Assembly: GCA_023450745.1 (NCBI GenBank)
Contig: JAEXGR010000032.1
Location: 50,294 to 114,293 of the forward strand
DNA from: Synergistota bacterium
Lineage (GTDB): Bacteria; Synergistota; Synergistia; Synergistales; Synergistaceae
Direction: 5' to 3'
Length of the DNA: 64,000 bases
Notes under the pieces: generated by a model
What the model saw: only the letters and a program-made list of their open reading frames with translations
Told to the model about the DNA's origin: nothing
The model's database searches: none
Part shown: positions 8,273-16,945 of the stretch, in pieces
Position numbering within the stretch: the stretch's first letter is position 1
Layout: every line of letters starts with the position of its first letter
Translations under genes and position numbers: made by a program

Positions 8273-9625
8273 TTGGAAAACAGCAGCGGCTTAGACAGAA
8301 TACCGCCGTTCAACCTCGAAGCGGAGCGGTCCGTCCTCGGCTCGTGCCTTCTGGACTCAGAGGCGCTGACGGCCGTAATGGAGGGGCTCTCCGCCGAGGA
8401 TTTTTACGATCCGCGCCACCGCCGGGCCTTTGAGGTGATGGAGGCGATGGCCGCGCGCAACATCGCCGTGGATTCCCTGACCTTCAGGGATGAGATAAAA
8501 AAACAGAGCCTTGAAGAACGGCTTGGCGGAATCTCCTTCATCGCCTCGCTGATGGAATCGGTGACGACGACGGCGAATATCGAATACCACATCGGCATCG
8601 TGCGCGACAAATCGATACACCGCGCGCTCATCGTCGTCGGCAGCGACATCTCGAAGCTGGGTTTCAGCGAGGACGTCGAGGTGGACGACGCGCTGGAGAC
8701 CGCGGAACAGCGCGTCTTCGAGATCGCGCGCACGGGAAAGACCACCAACATTCGCTCCACGCGCGAAGTGCTGATCTCGGCGATGGCCGACATCGAAAAG
8801 CGCCTCGCCGGAGGCCTCGCCGTTACCGGCGTCCCCTCGGGATTCAAAGACTTTGACAGCATGTCCGCCGGCCTCCAGCCGGGCGGCCTTTACATACTCG
8901 CGGCGCGTCCCTCGATGGGAAAGACGGCCTTTGCGATCAACATCGCGCAGTACGCCGCGATGCAGGAGAATATCCCCGTCCTCGTCTTCAGCCTGGAAAT
9001 GTCGGCGGAACAGATCGTGCAGAGAATGCTCTCCTCGGAGGCGAAGGTCAACCTGCGGGAGCTCTTTGAGACGAAGCGCCAGCAGAACGAACAATGGAAA
9101 CGGCTGAAAGACGCCGCGGCGGCGATTGAAAAGAGCCCCGTGTTCATCGACGACAGCTCGCCGCTGAACACGATGGAGCTGCGCGGACGCTGCCGCCGTT
9201 TTTTCGCGAAACACGGCGAGGGGCGCGGGCTGATAGTCGTCGACTACTTGCAGCTGATGCACGCGGCGCGCCGGATAGAGAACCGCACCCAGGAGGTCTC
9301 CGAGATCTCGCGCACGCTCAAAAGCATCGCGCGCGAGTTCAAAGTGCCGGTGCTCGCGCTCTCCCAGCTGTCGCGCGACGTTGAAAAACGGGACAAGAAA
9401 AAACCGCAGCTCTCGGACCTGCGTGAAAGCGGCGCGATCGAGCAGGACGCCGACATGGTCATCTTCCTCTACCGCGAGGCCTACTACGCGCAGGAGAACG
9501 ATACGAACGACGCGACGGCCGAAGTCATCATCGCGAAAAACCGCAACGGCCCCACCGGGAAAGTCGACCTCGTCTTCTTCCGCGAATACGCGCGGTTTGA
9601 GAACGGTTACAGCAGCGGATACTAA
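8273..9625 (+). CDS. dnaB: Replicative DNA helicase
   Basis: Hexameric 5'-3' helicase that unwinds the replication fork. The N-terminal domain begins PPFNLEAERSVLGSCLLD. The RecA-like ATPase domain (~residue 180 on) contains the Walker A sequence AARPSMGKTAFAINIA, the Walker B-like LIVVDYLQLM and the conserved SQLSRDVEKR and DLRESGAIEQDAD. The start is TTG 8273, 3 bases after rplI, with GGTGGAG upstream inside rplI. Its 450 residues fit the family, with no intein. Confidence 0.96.
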   Translation: MENSSGLDRIPPFNLEAERSVLGSCLLDSEALTAVMEGLSAEDFYDPRHRRAFEVMEAMAARNIAVDSLTFRDEIKKQSLEERLGGISFIASLMESVTTTANIEYHIGIVRDKSIHRALIVVGSDISKLGFSEDVEVDDALETAEQRVFEIARTGKTTNIRSTREVLISAMADIEKRLAGGLAVTGVPSGFKDFDSMSAGLQPGGLYILAARPSMGKTAFAINIAQYAAMQENIPVLVFSLEMSAEQIVQRMLSSEAKVNLRELFETKRQQNEQWKRLKDAAAAIEKSPVFIDDSSPLNTMELRGRCRRFFAKHGEGRGLIVVDYLQLMHAARRIENRTQEVSEISRTLKSIAREFKVPVLALSQLSRDVEKRDKKKPQLSDLRESGAIEQDADMVIFLYREAYYAQENDTNDATAEVIIAKNRNGPTGKVDLVFFREYARFENGYSSGY

Positions 9626-9671
9626 GCTGGCGCCCCCCTTTGAGGGGCGCGGCGAAAATGGGTGATTCCTG

Positions 9672-11507
9672 ATGAAAATATCGAGCAAAAAGAAGACTAC
9701 GGAGCAAAAAAGCTTAGGGACCTTGCTTGGCGCCGGTCCGGTGCCGCTGGTGCCGCGGTGGATTTTTTATCCGCTGATTTTTATCTCGCTTGCGCTGCCG
9801 AACCTGATTTTTTCGGGAGTGAGCTGGTTTGACACTCTGCATATCATGAAATGGGCCTGGACGATGGTGCCGGTTGCCCTGATATCGCTGATCGGAGGCT
9901 CCATTTTAGCGATTTACGGCGCGGAGCGCACGGGGTTTCGCCTCGACCTTTTCGGCGGCGTGTGGTTTTCTTTGCTGGCCTTTGTCTCGCTGCAGCCGTT
10001 GTGGACCGATATCTTCGCCCGTTCCACCTATATGAAGGAATGGTTCTTTTTCGCGACGCTGCTGGCCGTCTATATTTTCAGTTATAACCTTTTCACCGGC
10101 GAGAGGGCGCTGCGCTGTCTGCTGTGGCTCGCAAACCTCAACGCGGCGCTGAATATCGTCTTCGCCGAGCTTCTCATCCGGGAGATGAACGCTCCTTTCT
10201 GGTTCATCATGAACGTCCCCGGGAATTATATCGGCAATACGGGGCAGCAGGAGATGTTCGGCCTCTGGATGGCGATGGCCGCGATGAACGGTATTTTTCT
10301 CCACATGGTCTACTCTCAGCTTGCCGAGACGGAGCCTAAAAGGTATCGGAAGATAAGATGCGCCAATCTTTTTATGCTCGCCTTCAACGCGTGGGGGTTG
10401 TGGAATTCGACGACGCGCGCGGGGATGCTTTCGCTGATGACGGGGACGATCATCCTCTCTGTCATCATCTGGAACTGCAAGCCGCGGCGGCTGCTGAGGA
10501 GCGTCGGCTTTGCCTCGCTGCTGGTCGCCGTGATGCTGGTCGTCAATATCTGCATGGGCTATTTCGGCTGGAGCCGCGCCTACGCGCTGATAAACAAGAC
10601 GTCGGATATGCTGCTGAACACGACGAATTTCGGCGCGCGCCGCGAAATCTGGATTACGAGCTGGAATGTCTTCAAGGAGCGCCCCTTCGCCGGCGTCGGC
10701 CTCGGCCATTATAAGTGGCATTATCTTGACGGCCAGCGCGAGGCGTTCAAGGAGCACCCCGAGCTGAAGTGGCAGTTCACTTACTGGGCCCACAGCGAAT
10801 ATTTGCAGTGGCTCGCGGAGTTCGGCGTCTTTGGCGCGCTGATTTTGCTTTCGGCGGCGCTTTGGTGGATCTGGAGCTTTGTCCGCGCGCTCTCGCAGAA
10901 GAAGGACCTCTCTTACGCCGCGATGTGGGGCTGCGCTTTCGTCTATCTGATCTGGTTCGACGCGATTTTCAGCCGCCCCTTTCACCGCATCGAGAACGTC
11001 ATCTGGCTCTCGCTCGCCTTCGCGGTCGCCAACCGGCAGCTGCTGCCGCTTTCGGTCAAGTTCAGCGAAATCCGCCACGACGTCATCTACCGGCTGCTGG
11101 GATTTTTTATGGCGACGGTCGCCGTGATGGGGATGCTTTTCCTTTACTCCGGCTGCCGCGCCGATAAGTCTCTGCGCGCGGCCTCGATGACGACGAGCGC
11201 CTCGCTGCAGCGCTACCGGATCGACGAGGCGCGGCGGAGCCTGATGGGGATGGACGAGGCGAACGAGCAGCTCGCCTATCATCTGCTCGCCGTGGCGAAC
11301 GCGACGAAGAAGCCGGAGGACCTCGCCGCGGGCATCGAGCAGCTTTACAGGAGCTTCAAGACCCGGCCGCAGGCAAAACAGCTTTTGGAGCTGGTAAATC
11401 TTGCGCAGCGCACGGGAAATCAGCGGCTGCTTTCCGAGCTTGCGGCGTATCTGCATCCCTCGGCCTATCGTCCCGTCTCGGGCGACGCGGGGCCGCTGTC
11501 AAAATAG
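9672..11507 (+). CDS. O-antigen ligase-like membrane protein
   Basis: A 611-residue polytopic protein with 10-12 predicted helices between ~30 and 495. A large loop carries RPFAGVGLGHYKWHY and the signature HSEYLQWLAEFGVFGALIL, typical of the Wzy/WaaL/PglL superfamily, which polymerises or transfers lipid-linked glycans. The C-terminal ~110 residues are soluble and helical (TPR-like). It is directly upstream of the first pseudopilin gene (2-base gap), so it probably belongs to the secretion operon's transcript. Ligase, polymerase and protein O-glycosyltransferase roles cannot be separated from sequence. A GC hairpin (9629-9650) lies between it and dnaB. Confidence 0.75.
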   Translation: MKISSKKKTTEQKSLGTLLGAGPVPLVPRWIFYPLIFISLALPNLIFSGVSWFDTLHIMKWAWTMVPVALISLIGGSILAIYGAERTGFRLDLFGGVWFSLLAFVSLQPLWTDIFARSTYMKEWFFFATLLAVYIFSYNLFTGERALRCLLWLANLNAALNIVFAELLIREMNAPFWFIMNVPGNYIGNTGQQEMFGLWMAMAAMNGIFLHMVYSQLAETEPKRYRKIRCANLFMLAFNAWGLWNSTTRAGMLSLMTGTIILSVIIWNCKPRRLLRSVGFASLLVAVMLVVNICMGYFGWSRAYALINKTSDMLLNTTNFGARREIWITSWNVFKERPFAGVGLGHYKWHYLDGQREAFKEHPELKWQFTYWAHSEYLQWLAEFGVFGALILLSAALWWIWSFVRALSQKKDLSYAAMWGCAFVYLIWFDAIFSRPFHRIENVIWLSLAFAVANRQLLPLSVKFSEIRHDVIYRLLGFFMATVAVMGMLFLYSGCRADKSLRAASMTTSASLQRYRIDEARRSLMGMDEANEQLAYHLLAVANATKKPEDLAAGIEQLYRSFKTRPQAKQLLELVNLAQRTGNQRLLSELAAYLHPSAYRPVSGDAGPLSK

Positions 11508-11509
11508 TA

Positions 11510-12175
11510 ATGAGGCGCGGCGCCCGCCGGGGATTTACTCTTATCGAGATAATGCTCGTCGTAGGGCTGGTCGGCATTATCGCGACCGCCGCCCTGGCGC
11601 CGCTTGTCTTCACGATTCGTTCGCTGGAGGAGGCTCAGATGCGGTGGGGGGCCTCCCACAATACCGCGGCGGCGGCGGAGAAGATATATTCCGATATTCG
11701 CCGCGTTATTCCCAACCCCGCTTTCTCGACGTTTAAGATCGTCCACAAGAGCGGCCTGTCGGCTCAGGCCGACGACCGCCTCGTTATCTGGAGCGCCGCT
11801 CCGAAGTACGAGGGAAAAAACGTCGGCGTGGTGGTCTATAAGGTCGTGACCAAGGGCGTTCTGAATAACGCGAAGCCGGGGCTTTATCGCTGGGTGCTGG
11901 TCAACGTGCCGTCGGTAAGCGTCGTATCGGGCGACTTGTCGGGAAATCCCTCAGAGCCGGAGACGCCGATGGAAGTGAACACCGACGGCCTCGACCCCAA
12001 AGAGGCGAAGCTCGTGCTCGCGGACGCCGTCGGGGTGAGTTTTTACGCCTGGCAGAATGATAAATGGGTGCAGGAGTATGACGGCAAGCTGCCCCGGCTG
12101 CTGAAAACCGAGATCATCACCAAAGACGGCGGCTATTCGCACACCGAGAGGTTCCCCCATGCGCCGGAGAAGTAG
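11510..12175 (+). CDS. Type II secretion pseudopilin, GspJ/GspI-like
   Basis: A 221-residue prepilin-like protein. A short basic leader (MRRGARRG) precedes the prepilin peptidase site G|FTLIEIMLVV, with the conserved Glu at +5 and a ~20-residue hydrophobic helix (FTLIEIMLVVGLVGIIATAA). The remaining ~190 residues are a soluble globular domain. The size and the position directly before gspK suggest the minor pseudopilin GspJ. It overlaps gspK by 17 bases. Exact class (H, I or J) is an inference from size and order. Confidence 0.75.
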   Translation: MRRGARRGFTLIEIMLVVGLVGIIATAALAPLVFTIRSLEEAQMRWGASHNTAAAAEKIYSDIRRVIPNPAFSTFKIVHKSGLSAQADDRLVIWSAAPKYEGKNVGVVVYKVVTKGVLNNAKPGLYRWVLVNVPSVSVVSGDLSGNPSEPETPMEVNTDGLDPKEAKLVLADAVGVSFYAWQNDKWVQEYDGKLPRLLKTEIITKDGGYSHTERFPHAPEK

Positions 12176-13070
12176 CGGCTTTATCCTCGTGTCGGTGCTG
12201 CTCTCCACGACGCTGCTCATCACGGCGGCGACGGCCTTCGCCTGGTTTGCGCGCACCGAGGCCCGCCGCGTGGGCACGCGGGAGAATATCTTGAAATTCC
12301 GCAGCGCCGCCGAGATCGCCGTCGGCGTGATCGGGCAGAAGATCGCGGCGGACGCCAATAAATACGACAGCCTCACCGAGCCGCTCTACGCGCCGGGGCA
12401 GCTGACGAAAATAGAAATTGGGGATTATGATGTTTCCGTAAAAATCACGCCGTTAAATGATAAAATATCCGTGAACGGACTCTTGCTTCCCGACGGCGTT
12501 ACGATACGTTCGGAATACGAGCCCGCGTGGAACGCCATCTGGGAGGAACTGGAGCTGCCGCAGCTCGCGGCGGCGGTGATTGACTTTATCGATAAGGACA
12601 AGAACCAGAAGCTCGGCGGGGCGGAACGCGACGGCAATATCAACAGGCTTATATCGGATATCAACGAACTCAAGGCGATGCCGGAGATAGACGACCGGGT
12701 GCTGTGGGGCGCGAAAGACAAGCCGGGGGGACTTGCGAAATATTTTACCGTCCCCGGCGGGCAGAAGATAAACATCAACGTGGCGGCGCCGGAGATGATC
12801 GAAAAGCTCGACGACGGGCTTTCTCTGTCGCACGCGCAGAGTATTTCGGCGCAGCGGCTCATCTCGCCGCTTACGAGCCTGGAAGACCTGAAGCGCGTTC
12901 CGGGGTTCCCCGCGGCGCTCGCGACGAAGCTCGCCAACGTCATCGGCTTTGAGAGCACGCATTTCCTGCTCGAGGCAAGTCTCAGCGATAAGGCCGGCAA
13001 TACGAGGAATTACAGAGTGATCGTGGAACGCGGCGGCAAAAGGTGCAGGATCGTGAGCTGGGAGGAGTAA
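12159..13070 (+). CDS. gspK: Type II secretion minor pseudopilin GspK
   Basis: The tip minor pseudopilin, 303 residues. The leader MRRRSSG precedes FILVSVLLSTTLLITAATAF. The +5 position is Ser rather than Glu, and GspK also usually lacks that Glu. The large soluble domain contains INVAAPEMIEKLDDGLS and a helix-hairpin-helix-like stretch LEDLKRVPGFPAALATKLAN, both seen in GspK proteins. It overlaps the upstream pseudopilin by 17 bases, implying translational coupling. Confidence 0.8.
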   Translation: MRRRSSGFILVSVLLSTTLLITAATAFAWFARTEARRVGTRENILKFRSAAEIAVGVIGQKIAADANKYDSLTEPLYAPGQLTKIEIGDYDVSVKITPLNDKISVNGLLLPDGVTIRSEYEPAWNAIWEELELPQLAAAVIDFIDKDKNQKLGGAERDGNINRLISDINELKAMPEIDDRVLWGAKDKPGGLAKYFTVPGGQKININVAAPEMIEKLDDGLSLSHAQSISAQRLISPLTSLEDLKRVPGFPAALATKLANVIGFESTHFLLEASLSDKAGNTRNYRVIVERGGKRCRIVSWEE

Positions 13071-13149
13071 ACTCCTTCATCGCGCGCAGCCGGCAAGAGG
13101 GTTTTCCGTCAGAGAGGAATGATCGAAGCTGATAAAGGGTAGCGGGATA

Positions 13150-14334
13150 ATGGAAAGGATTTCTTTGGCGGCAAAGCCCGCGAAGACTTCAAACAAAATA
13201 AAATTTTATCATCTGTCCTGTGAGAGAGGGGAGCTTCCGCTGGCCGGCGAGACTGAGGCCTATTTTATTCCCTTTCGCACGATCGCCGTTTTTCCCTTCT
13301 CCTTTCCCTTTGGGCGCAAGGTAAATCTGCGTAACGCAATCTCGCTCACATTCAGGCCGATTCTTGGCGAGCGGGAGGCGATGCTCTCTCTGGTGCCGCA
13401 GGTCACCGAGCAGAGGGCCGGCCTGACGCGCGGCGCGGCCTGGTTCGTCTCAAAGGATGAGATCGCGGAATATGAGGCGCTGTTGGGCGGCAAGAGCATC
13501 TTTCTGCCCGCTCCGGTAGCCTTTGCCTCCGAGGTCGGCGGCGACGGTCTCATCGTCTGGCGGGAGGGGGAGTCTTCCTGCGCCGTGTGGTTTGAGGATT
13601 ATACGCCGCAGCTCTACCGCTATTTTCCGGATTCCGAGGGCGGCGCGGAGGAGCTGGCGCAGTGGATGCGCAGTTACGCCTCCTCGATCGGAAGAGAGAT
13701 CGCGGCGGAGAACGTCCGCCTCTTTTACGCGGAAGACGTCTCGCGCGGCGAACTGCGGCGCGCCGCCCTCGCGACCTTTGCCGCCGCGCCGGGGCTCGCG
13801 CATCTGGACCTGTCCAACCGGGGAGCCACGATGGCCGAGCGGTACGAGGCTTTTTTCAATACCGCCTTTCGGGGCGTCAGGATCGCCTCGCTGGCGGGAG
13901 TCGCGTTTTTTCTTCTTTCGCTCGTTATGCTTATCCAGAACAAATATACGGCGGAATCTTTCGCCGCCGCGCCCTCCGAAGTGTACCGGCTCGCGATGGG
14001 CGAGGTCAGCCGCAGTCCGCTCGCGGCGATTACAAAGCGCCTGCGCCTCCTGACGGGCGGCGGCGTCCAGTTGACGCTGGAGGGGACGCTCGCGAACTTT
14101 GCCGCGGCCTGGAAGGCGCTGCCCGCCGGAACTGATATCAAAATAGACGCGATTCGCTACGGACGCGAGCGCACGGAGATAGAGGGCCAGGCTCCCCGGA
14201 CGGATAATATCCAGCAGCTGCGCGACGCGCTCGCGAAGAACGGCTTCGCCGTCAAGCTCGGCGACGTACAGCAGATACCGGGCGGCGGCATGCGCTTTAC
14301 GCTCAATCTGACGGAGGGGGGGCGCGAGAAATGA
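13150..14334 (+). CDS. gspL: GspL-like inner-membrane platform protein
   Basis: A 394-residue bitopic protein. The N-terminal ~235 residues are a cytoplasmic domain with the pattern of the degenerate actin-like GspL/PilM fold. A single membrane helix follows at ~240-260 (IASLAGVAFFLLSLVMLIQN). The periplasmic C-terminus is ferredoxin-like. GspL recruits the ATPase GspE to the membrane. Its place between gspK and a small bitopic protein overlapping by 4 bases is the classical K-L-M order. Sequence similarity is weak, so the call rests on topology and context. Confidence 0.7.
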   Translation: MERISLAAKPAKTSNKIKFYHLSCERGELPLAGETEAYFIPFRTIAVFPFSFPFGRKVNLRNAISLTFRPILGEREAMLSLVPQVTEQRAGLTRGAAWFVSKDEIAEYEALLGGKSIFLPAPVAFASEVGGDGLIVWREGESSCAVWFEDYTPQLYRYFPDSEGGAEELAQWMRSYASSIGREIAAENVRLFYAEDVSRGELRRAALATFAAAPGLAHLDLSNRGATMAERYEAFFNTAFRGVRIASLAGVAFFLLSLVMLIQNKYTAESFAAAPSEVYRLAMGEVSRSPLAAITKRLRLLTGGGVQLTLEGTLANFAAAWKALPAGTDIKIDAIRYGRERTEIEGQAPRTDNIQQLRDALAKNGFAVKLGDVQQIPGGGMRFTLNLTEGGREK

Positions 14335-14801
14335 TCTCGTTTGACGAACTGCGCGCGATGCCCGAGGCTAAACGGCTGCGGCGGGTGGCATTGGTCGCGG
14401 CGGCCATCTGGCTTGCCGCGCTGCTTTCGCTCTCCGCCGCGCTATCCGCGATGCGGGAGAACGAGGACCGGCTGGGCGACGCGGAGCGGATATTAAACGC
14501 GGCGATTACGGTGAAGTCTTACCCGCAGCAGGGAGCCGTCTCCGGAAAAGAGCCGCTTTCGGCGGTCTCGGAGATCATTGACAAACTCGGCCTCCAGAGC
14601 AAGGTGAATCAGCTCGCCTCCTCGCCCGCGGGGCTCGTGCTTCAGGTGAACCGGCTCTATCACGAGGAGCTGGGCAAGCTTGTGGAGGATATTCAGCGAA
14701 ACGGCCTTTCGGTGAAGACCGCCGAGCTTCGCTCGCTGGCGGGTCAGAAGGACGGCCGGCTGATCAACGTGACGCTTACGATAGAGGGTGAGGGGCAATG
14801 A
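14331..14801 (+). CDS. GspM-like platform protein
   Basis: A 156-residue bitopic protein with a short cytoplasmic N-terminus, one membrane helix (~20-42, VALVAAAIWLAALLSLSAAL) and a periplasmic domain of mixed helix and strand ending in NVTLTIEGEGQ. GspM partners GspL in the assembly platform. The gene overlaps gspL by 4 bases (ATGA) and the next gene by 4 bases. The call depends on size, topology and gene order. Confidence 0.65.
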   Translation: MISFDELRAMPEAKRLRRVALVAAAIWLAALLSLSAALSAMRENEDRLGDAERILNAAITVKSYPQQGAVSGKEPLSAVSEIIDKLGLQSKVNQLASSPAGLVLQVNRLYHEELGKLVEDIQRNGLSVKTAELRSLAGQKDGRLINVTLTIEGEGQ

Positions 14802-15391
14802 GGAAAGTTTTGCGCAATACGGCGGCCGCCGTTCTCGGATTGTTGTGCGGCCTGCTGATCTTCTTCCCTTGGCAGCCTCTGGCGGGGACCGCGGCTTCGA
14901 CGGCGGCAAGCGTCGCGGCGGAAAACGGAATCTTCCTTACCGTCGCCGGTTCGGAGGTCTCCGGGCTCTTTTCAAAGAGCTTCACCTATCGGGGCGTGAA
15001 CGCCGATTTTCCGGTATTCCGGTTCAGCGCCGGCGAAATTTCTATTACGCCCGCGATACTTTCTTCGCTTTTTTCGCCGACGAAGAGCTGCCGGCTCGCG
15101 ATGGGGCGCGGCAGCGTCGTTCCCGTGACGCGTCAGGCCTTTGAATGGAACGGCGGCACGGCGGACGTCTCGCTCACGCCGCAGTCCCTGATGATAGAAA
15201 ACATTGCCTTCACCGGCAAGACCGCCGTCACCGGCTTCGCGGAGCTTTCGCGCGAGACGGGAAAGCTCACGCGCGCGAAGATGCTGATTAAGGTGCCGGC
15301 GGAGCTGGACCGGGCCCTCGAGATGGCCGGCAAGATGGGGATGGCGCCGCTGACGAAGGTCAAGAGCGGAGAATGGAGGATTGAAAGATGA
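14798..15391 (+). CDS. GspN-like protein
   Basis: A 197-residue protein with an N-terminal membrane anchor (~6-28, TAAAVLGLLCGLLIFFPW) and a beta-rich periplasmic domain. The proline-tryptophan end of the helix and the beta-strand pattern resemble GspN, an optional component of type II systems. It lies between gspM-like and gspC-like genes, overlapping both by 4 bases. Moderate confidence, because GspN is poorly conserved. Confidence 0.6.
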   Translation: MRKVLRNTAAAVLGLLCGLLIFFPWQPLAGTAASTAASVAAENGIFLTVAGSEVSGLFSKSFTYRGVNADFPVFRFSAGEISITPAILSSLFSPTKSCRLAMGRGSVVPVTRQAFEWNGGTADVSLTPQSLMIENIAFTGKTAVTGFAELSRETGKLTRAKMLIKVPAELDRALEMAGKMGMAPLTKVKSGEWRIER

Positions 15392-16371
15392 GCGCGATCG
15401 CCTCCATGAAGAAAAAGATCACAGAGCGTCTGAAATACGACGGCTCTTACGAACAGATGATAAAATTCTGCGCTTTCTTCCGTTCGCCCTTCGCGGGCCG
15501 GGGGGCGGCGGACAAGGCCGGCGCTTCGCGCATGCTGACGCCGGCGCTCTTCGTCTGCGGCCTCTTCGCGGGGCTTTGCCTCTGCTGGATGATAAAGGGC
15601 GCGCTGCTTTCCCTGCGTCTTGACGCCGATATGGCCGCCGCTTCGCGGGTCAACGGACGCGCGCCGTCGTTTGCGAACGCTAAAGGCGGCGGCGGTCTGA
15701 AAGATTTCACCGCCGCGAACCCCTTTAAGGCGGACTTGCCCGTCAAAGAGGACGCGGTCGCGCGCGCGGCGGCGATCGATTCCCTGACGCTTCAGGGAAC
15801 GCTGCCGAACATCGGCGCGTGGATCACCGGCCCCGGCGGCACGGAGCTCTTTCTGAAGGGGCAGAATGTGAGCGGTTATACTCTCGCAAAGATAAAGTAC
15901 GGAGAGGTCGTCTTAACCGACGGAAAGCAGGAGCATTCCCTCTATTTATTCCTCTCCGGCGGAACCGCGGCGGGTTCTCCGGCGCCGGCTTCGCCGTCGC
16001 GCGCGCAGCAGTCCGCTGCACCGAAGCTTGATTTTTCCGGCATCGAGCCGGCCGCCGAAGGGCAGGAGGGAGCGGTGCCGCGCGAGCTGGTAGACGCGCT
16101 GCTGATGAACCCCTACGACGAGCTGGGCAAACTGCGCATGACGCCGGCGTCCGACGGCTCCGGCATGCAGCTTGAGCGCATCGCGCCGGACAGCGTGTTC
16201 GCCCGTGTCGGCGTCGCGCAGGGGGACGTCATACAGGCGGTCAACGGCGTCACCATCTCGAATATGGCGGACGCCGCGAACGCCGTGAACTCGCTGATGG
16301 CGGGGACGCGTTTTGACGTTACGGTCCAGCGCAAGGGAAAGCCGCTTGAGCTCAAATATCAGGTGAAATAG
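15388..16371 (+). CDS. GspC-like inner-membrane protein with PDZ domain
   Basis: A 327-residue bitopic protein. The membrane helix is at ~52-72 (LTPALFVCGLFAGLCLCWMI), followed by an HR-type periplasmic domain (~115-190, with SLTLQGTLPNIGAWI). A C-terminal PDZ domain (~235-327) contains QLERIAPDSVFARVGVAQGD and VIQAVNGVTISN. In type II systems GspC links the platform to the secretin GspD and helps choose substrates. It precedes a pseudopilin and gspD here. The HR-PDZ architecture makes the assignment quite secure. Confidence 0.78.
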   Translation: MSAIASMKKKITERLKYDGSYEQMIKFCAFFRSPFAGRGAADKAGASRMLTPALFVCGLFAGLCLCWMIKGALLSLRLDADMAAASRVNGRAPSFANAKGGGGLKDFTAANPFKADLPVKEDAVARAAAIDSLTLQGTLPNIGAWITGPGGTELFLKGQNVSGYTLAKIKYGEVVLTDGKQEHSLYLFLSGGTAAGSPAPASPSRAQQSAAPKLDFSGIEPAAEGQEGAVPRELVDALLMNPYDELGKLRMTPASDGSGMQLERIAPDSVFARVGVAQGDVIQAVNGVTISNMADAANAVNSLMAGTRFDVTVQRKGKPLELKYQVK

Positions 16372-16376
16372 CGGCG

Positions 16377-16835
16377 GTGCGGCGGCGGTGCGGCTTTACC
16401 CTCATAGAGGTGATGGTCACCGTCATGGTGCTTGCGCTGATGACGACGGCGGCGCTGAAGCTCGTGATCATGGCGCAGAACACCCTTTCCGCCGTGAAGG
16501 ACAAGGAGAGCCTCATAAACGCCGCGCAGGCGGTGGAGGCGGGGATATCGACCGAGGAGCTCTCCGATTCGGGAACGAGCGGGGATTTAAAATGGGAGAC
16601 GGCAGATAAAGAGACGGAGATGTTCGGCGAAGATTTCGGACGCCTCGACTTTGACAAAGGAACCTCCGGCGATACCGGCGAGGCCTTGCGGGTGAAATGG
16701 CGCGAGATCACTGTCGCCGATAAGAATAATCGAAAGATAACGCTTTACATCCCATCAAAGGAGGATGCCGAAGAAGACGTGACAGCGGGGCTGTCGGCGG
16801 ATAAAAAGAGCGATAAAAGCGACGGGGGAAAGTGA
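16377..16835 (+). CDS. Type II secretion minor pseudopilin (GspH/GspI-like)
   Basis: A 152-residue prepilin-like protein. The GTG start at 16377 gives the leader MRRRCG before FTLIEVMVTVMVLALMTTAA, with Glu at +5. The C-terminal ~100 residues are hydrophilic and end in a Lys/Asp-rich tail (ADKKSDKSDGGK), unlike the calcium-binding region of the major pseudopilin GspG. It begins 6 bases after gspC. Size suggests GspH or GspI. Confidence 0.7.
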   Translation: MRRRCGFTLIEVMVTVMVLALMTTAALKLVIMAQNTLSAVKDKESLINAAQAVEAGISTEELSDSGTSGDLKWETADKETEMFGEDFGRLDFDKGTSGDTGEALRVKWREITVADKNNRKITLYIPSKEDAEEDVTAGLSADKKSDKSDGGK

Positions 16836-16945
16836 CGGGCGGCCCTGACCGCGCGCGGCGGAGGGCGTTTTCGTCCGCGCCGGGGCGCGGGAAGAGTTCT
16901 TGTGAACTTTATAGATCAGAGAGCAGCACGAATTAGGAGTGGTAA

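Noticed and set aside
9906..11456. 516-codon minus-strand frame opposite the O-antigen-ligase-like gene
   Set aside because: It is a shadow of a GC-rich coding strand; its composition is Arg/Asp/His-rich and has no family motifs.
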